From Neelides folsomi (lineage: Eukaryota; Arthropoda; Collembola; Neelipleona; Neelidae), in the NCBI GenBank assembly GCA_034687125.1, contig JAQGBZ010000085.1:124001-188000 (forward strand): DNA of 64,000 nt. Reading direction: 5' to 3'. Made by a program: the position numbers and the translations under genes. The notes beneath the pieces were generated by a model that did no database searches, was not told the origin of the DNA, and saw only the letters and a program-made list of their open reading frames with translations. The first letter of the stretch is position 1. Each line of letters starts with the position of its first letter. Of the stretch, positions 60,301-64,000 are shown one piece after another.

Positions 60301-63300
60301 TTTACTCCCAAATATCCATTCAATGAAGGGTATGAGGGAGAACCTTATGAAACAAATCAACTATTTATCTCAATCATTCCTACGATTCTTATCATTATCA
60401 AAACATCAGGAACCAAAAACAAACATAAACTATTTATTTAACTACGTAAGATGTAATTCTCTCTGTTGCGAATCTTATTGGCTATTGATTTTATTTAAGA
60501 TGCAGATACATTTGGATAAAACATTTCCTCGGCTTGTAATTGTAATTAATTTATGCATACACGATAATATAAATCCTTCAAAATCCATGTACCATTTAAT
60601 TCATTAATTAAAGCATTTATTGTAACTATCTGTACTTAATTATTTATATTGAATTAATAATGAGATAAAAAATATGAACATTCTGTCTTTCATTTCCGTG
60701 ACATGGTGAAAGGAATTGAATTGGACTAATCCCCTCTGAGAAACGCAATTGTTTTAACAATTACTATTTATGAAATAGAGATTCCATGTATTCGACTCGG
60801 TCACATTGTGAGTAACACGAAGGTCAAGTGGCCCATTTTTGACTCTGGGGTGGAGGTCATGTAAAACGTCGTTAAGCTTTTGAATTTAACACCACATGCT
60901 GGGTCTTGTGAATTGGATATTAAGTTAACTAGACCTTATTAATGAGATACTGAGGTTAAAAGGTATCTATCTAGAGATTATGACCATTATGAGGAAAGGG
61001 ATCGAACATTCGACGAATTTGAGATAAATGTGAGTAGGTGTTTGGAATAATCGTTTTGGCTCGGAAAGGATTTGCGCGGAGGAAATAAGCCGTTTTGGCT
61101 GCCAGTCTCCCGTCCTGACGCGTCAAGTAGGCGGGAATGAGAGTTAAGAGTTAATTACTCTGGGGATGTATGGATTCCTCTCTGATTCGTGAGGGAGACG
61201 AGAGAATAAAAAGATCAATTAGAAGGTTCCAATTAAGTCGTCGTTTTCTGTTGTCTGATCACCTGAGACCCCGTGTAGTGCTGGGCCGAGACAACTCATT
61301 TGCACCTCAATCTCCCCGCCCCGCTGAGCCCATTGTTCTCTTTGGGTGTGAAAATCAGCGAGGAGTCGGCGAGGGTGCGCCGCCTCCCCCACACTCAAAA
61401 CCACAAGGACCTCCGACCAATTACTCTCATGCACCTTCAAATTATCCCCAATCTCGGCCTGATTCCCCTTCATCTACATCTCATCTATATCCGATCCCGT
61501 GTACATGACTCTCATTTATCACGCCGCAGTCATCATTCAATACCCAGGAACCCATGGACAAAGAATCAATGACTCGTCGTGTTGTTGTCGTATAACGATG
61601 AATCGGTATGCGTATGAACATCCAACATAATATGAATTTATGAATGCGAGGAGATAACACTAGCAAGTCTATTCGTGCTGATAGATGATGAAAATATCAA
61701 TGTGAACAAGCGTGGTGAGATTCCTCTCACATTCCGAATCCACACTTGCTCCGCCTTACAATCACTTTTCTCACACAGGGCCCTTTTTATCCGCTCATTG
61801 TCGTCGACTCCTATTGTTTCATAAATCGATCACATTATTGAGTTGCTCAACTATCTTTTTAAATGACTCTTATTATTTACAAGTGGCATATGATAATAGT
61901 TCAAACTACATTGCTCTTTACAGCTGGTCTCATTTAGTTCTAGATCATTGTGGAAATGTTCTTGAAACTCTTGGACTTGGATCTTGAGAATAAAGAAGTT
62001 TGAGAAACGGTGTGGGCTCATTTGAATTCATACATGAATGAATTTTCAATATTCGTTCTTTATGTCACGCCTGTAGCTCTTACTTTTAAAAGAACAATGG
62101 GAGTGGGGAAAAAAGATTTATAAATAGGTAAATGCTCACTGTTTCTGAATCTGTTGAAAGCCTTGAGCACATATACACAACCATGATATTTGATGAAAAG
62201 CCGAGCGAGGAGATTGAATTGGAAATGACGTTTGGAAGCAAAGAGTTACGAATTCATTTCCTAAAGGAAGGTTTAAATGAGGAACGGCGAGGAATAAAGG
62301 GAACGAGAGATGAATGAGAGCAGATGAGAATCCATTGGATTTTTCCAAAGGGCAGAGGGAGAGCCGGAGAGTAAATGAGCTGCGTAGAGAATTAAGGGGC
62401 TCGCCTTTGACTGCCGAGAGAATAATCTTTATTTTGAAGGCTGGAGTGGATTTTGGAAGGGGAAGCTTATCATATTGTACTTTTATCTCTTCGAGAGTAA
62501 TGTGTGTGGGGGCTGAAGTAAGGAGAACTATCGATCCGATAACTCGATTTGCAAATGAACCGTTCTCAACCTTTGCAAACAGACTCACTTTGTTGAATCA
62601 AAAACTCCTCCACGCGTTGAGGACTATAAAAGCATAAGGAAGAGGATCAAAGACGAGGAAATCGGAGAAAAATCTCACAAAAGTCTCCTGGCTCCAACTT
62701 TTTATTTATTCCTCATACGAATCAAGAGCTCTCCTTCGTCATCGTTTCCTTCAAGACGCCTCACGTAACTTCTGCAGTGGAGGCATAATATAAAGTTTAT
62801 AAAAGTAATAAGAAGGAACCCCGGTGCCTTAAGGACACCCGGCTTACTTTACTACTCACATCAATAAATTTCCTCAGAAGAAAAAGAGCAGAGTGAGCGA
62901 GTAACGTAATTTCCCCATTTCCTTCCTCCCTTTCATTAGATTGATTGATCATCCAATATATTACTCTCACTCGTAAAAGAATAAATTACACCATTTCCTA
63001 AGTTCCTTTACCCTCGTTAATTATGCACTCCCCAACCGTCGTGGCATTACTCTCACTCACAACGCGAACTAAACTTAATGTATCCTCTTCAGTTGACATT
63101 TTAATTCTCTCAAAGATTAAAAGCTGCCTTCATTCAAGATGCTTCACTGACAGACAAAATGATGATAGCTGATAGCACTTACATACTAAATACCACCATG
63201 CAAAAAATGCTTGTCGTAACAAACGACATTCACAGTCATAATCAGAAACAGAAAATCGCAATGCTCCAAGACTTGTATAATTCCTGTAATATCCCATCGC

Positions 63301-64000
63301 TTCTCTTTCTCAACGTCCCACACTTAATCCTTTCATTCATAATATTTGAAAATTAATGTGAATGAGAATATTTTTTACCTAAGGACTTAGGTATGCTCTA
63401 TAACTATAATTTATCATTTCAATCCAAAGTATTATATCTGGATTTGTTAGTTTTATATCTAAAATGTAATGCAATAACTGCGAAGATGAATTATTATTTT
63501 TATGAGAAACTTTGCATTTCTCATCACTTTAGCATAACTATTGTAATAAATCTGATTCGGTTTCTAATATTGGCAGTATGTATCAGTAGTTAAAAGCCAT
63601 GCATAAATATAAACGAGAACATAAGTAATGGCATTATAAATTATTGGCCTTCAAATTAATTTATTTTGATTAATTAGGTAAAAATATCTACAAATCTGTA
63701 TTATTTAAGAACATTGAATTACTCATGAATCTTAAAAGAATGATATTAATATTACTTAATCATCATCAACGCATAAATGTAATCTTTAGTAATACTAACT
63801 ACTATAAAAAATAAATCTTTAATTAAACTAAAAGCTAAGTACAGATATATTGGAGAGGTAATGGAAGAATGCATAGAATAAGTATGCTTAATCACTTGAA
63901 TCATCGTAGTATTTATATTTGATGGATTGTTAAATGATGAAACAAGAGGGATATGTGCGTTGTAACGTTTAGTAATGGGCCTGACGGGAGAGCTGAAAGA
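60301..64000. other. No gene seen: distal spacer to the right edge
   Basis: A+T-rich at 60.3-61.0 and 63.1-64.0 kb, with one G+C-rich island at 61.05-62.95 kb. An imperfect 24-base palindrome lies at 62,819-62,842. Short open frames (61,170-61,508 plus and 62,136-62,588 minus) have no recognisable features. No transfer RNA, ribosomal RNA or transposon gene was seen. Confidence 0.5.

Noticed and set aside
61170-61508. Pro/His-rich plus-strand frame of 112 codons in the distal island
   Set aside because: Overlapping frames on both strands are equally open and none shows a recognisable domain. Treated as noncoding.
1-64000. tRNA genes, rRNA, conserved microRNAs, CRISPR arrays, viral or transposase genes
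   Set aside because: I scanned by eye for T-loop motifs, known microRNA seeds such as let-7, miR-9 and bantam, regular spacer arrays and polymerase/integrase motifs. I found none convincing. A covariance-model search would be needed to exclude them.

Overview
This is eukaryotic nuclear DNA, most likely from an arthropod. The evidence is split genes with canonical GT-AG introns that are mostly short, an A+T-rich background with G+C-rich exons, two short tracts of the arthropod telomere-type repeat TTAGG, and an Optix-type SIX gene with an arthropod-style tail. A compact hexapod or other pancrustacean would fit. I cannot name the species, and a springtail-like genome is only a guess.

Region 1 (1-23.4 kb, minus strand) is the 5' part of a giant nesprin/Msp-300 gene. 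It has two alternative sets of first exons (16,846-17,809 and 21,229-23,391). Both end in phase 1 and can join the same exon at 14,989-15,050. Next come the tandem calponin-homology (CH1-CH2) exons (12,914-15,050), then spectrin-like repeats, including one uninterrupted 7.3-kb coding exon (4,682-12,006). The gene runs off the left edge, so the C-terminal KASH end is not visible. I traced every exon join, and the phases agree across about 4,450 codons.

Region 2 (24.3-36.9 kb) holds four compact genes: a small tail-anchored CCDC167-like protein (plus strand), a ninein/Bsg25D-like centrosomal coiled-coil protein of 16 exons and 1,082 residues (minus), a delta(3,5)-delta(2,4)-dienoyl-CoA isomerase (ECH1-like, minus) and RNase H2 subunit C (plus, divergent from ECH1).

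Region 3 (39.7-46.4 kb, plus strand) is Optix, the Six3/6-class homeobox gene, with two certain coding exons and a possible upstream exon near 40.1-40.35 kb. Region 4 (46.4-64 kb) has no convincing gene. It is a mosaic of A+T-rich DNA and G+C-rich islands with recurrent short motifs (GGCTCATT, TCCGCCTC, TAATTA clusters), most simply read as regulatory DNA of Optix.

At least six short inverted-repeat elements (MITE or foldback type) lie in introns and spacers. Several show target-site duplications. Two of the large genes, Msp-300/nesprin and ninein, encode proteins reported to act together at nuclear-envelope microtubule-organising centres in Drosophila, so their adjacency is worth checking as conserved microsynteny. 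No CRISPR array, tRNA, rRNA, operon or transposase gene was seen.
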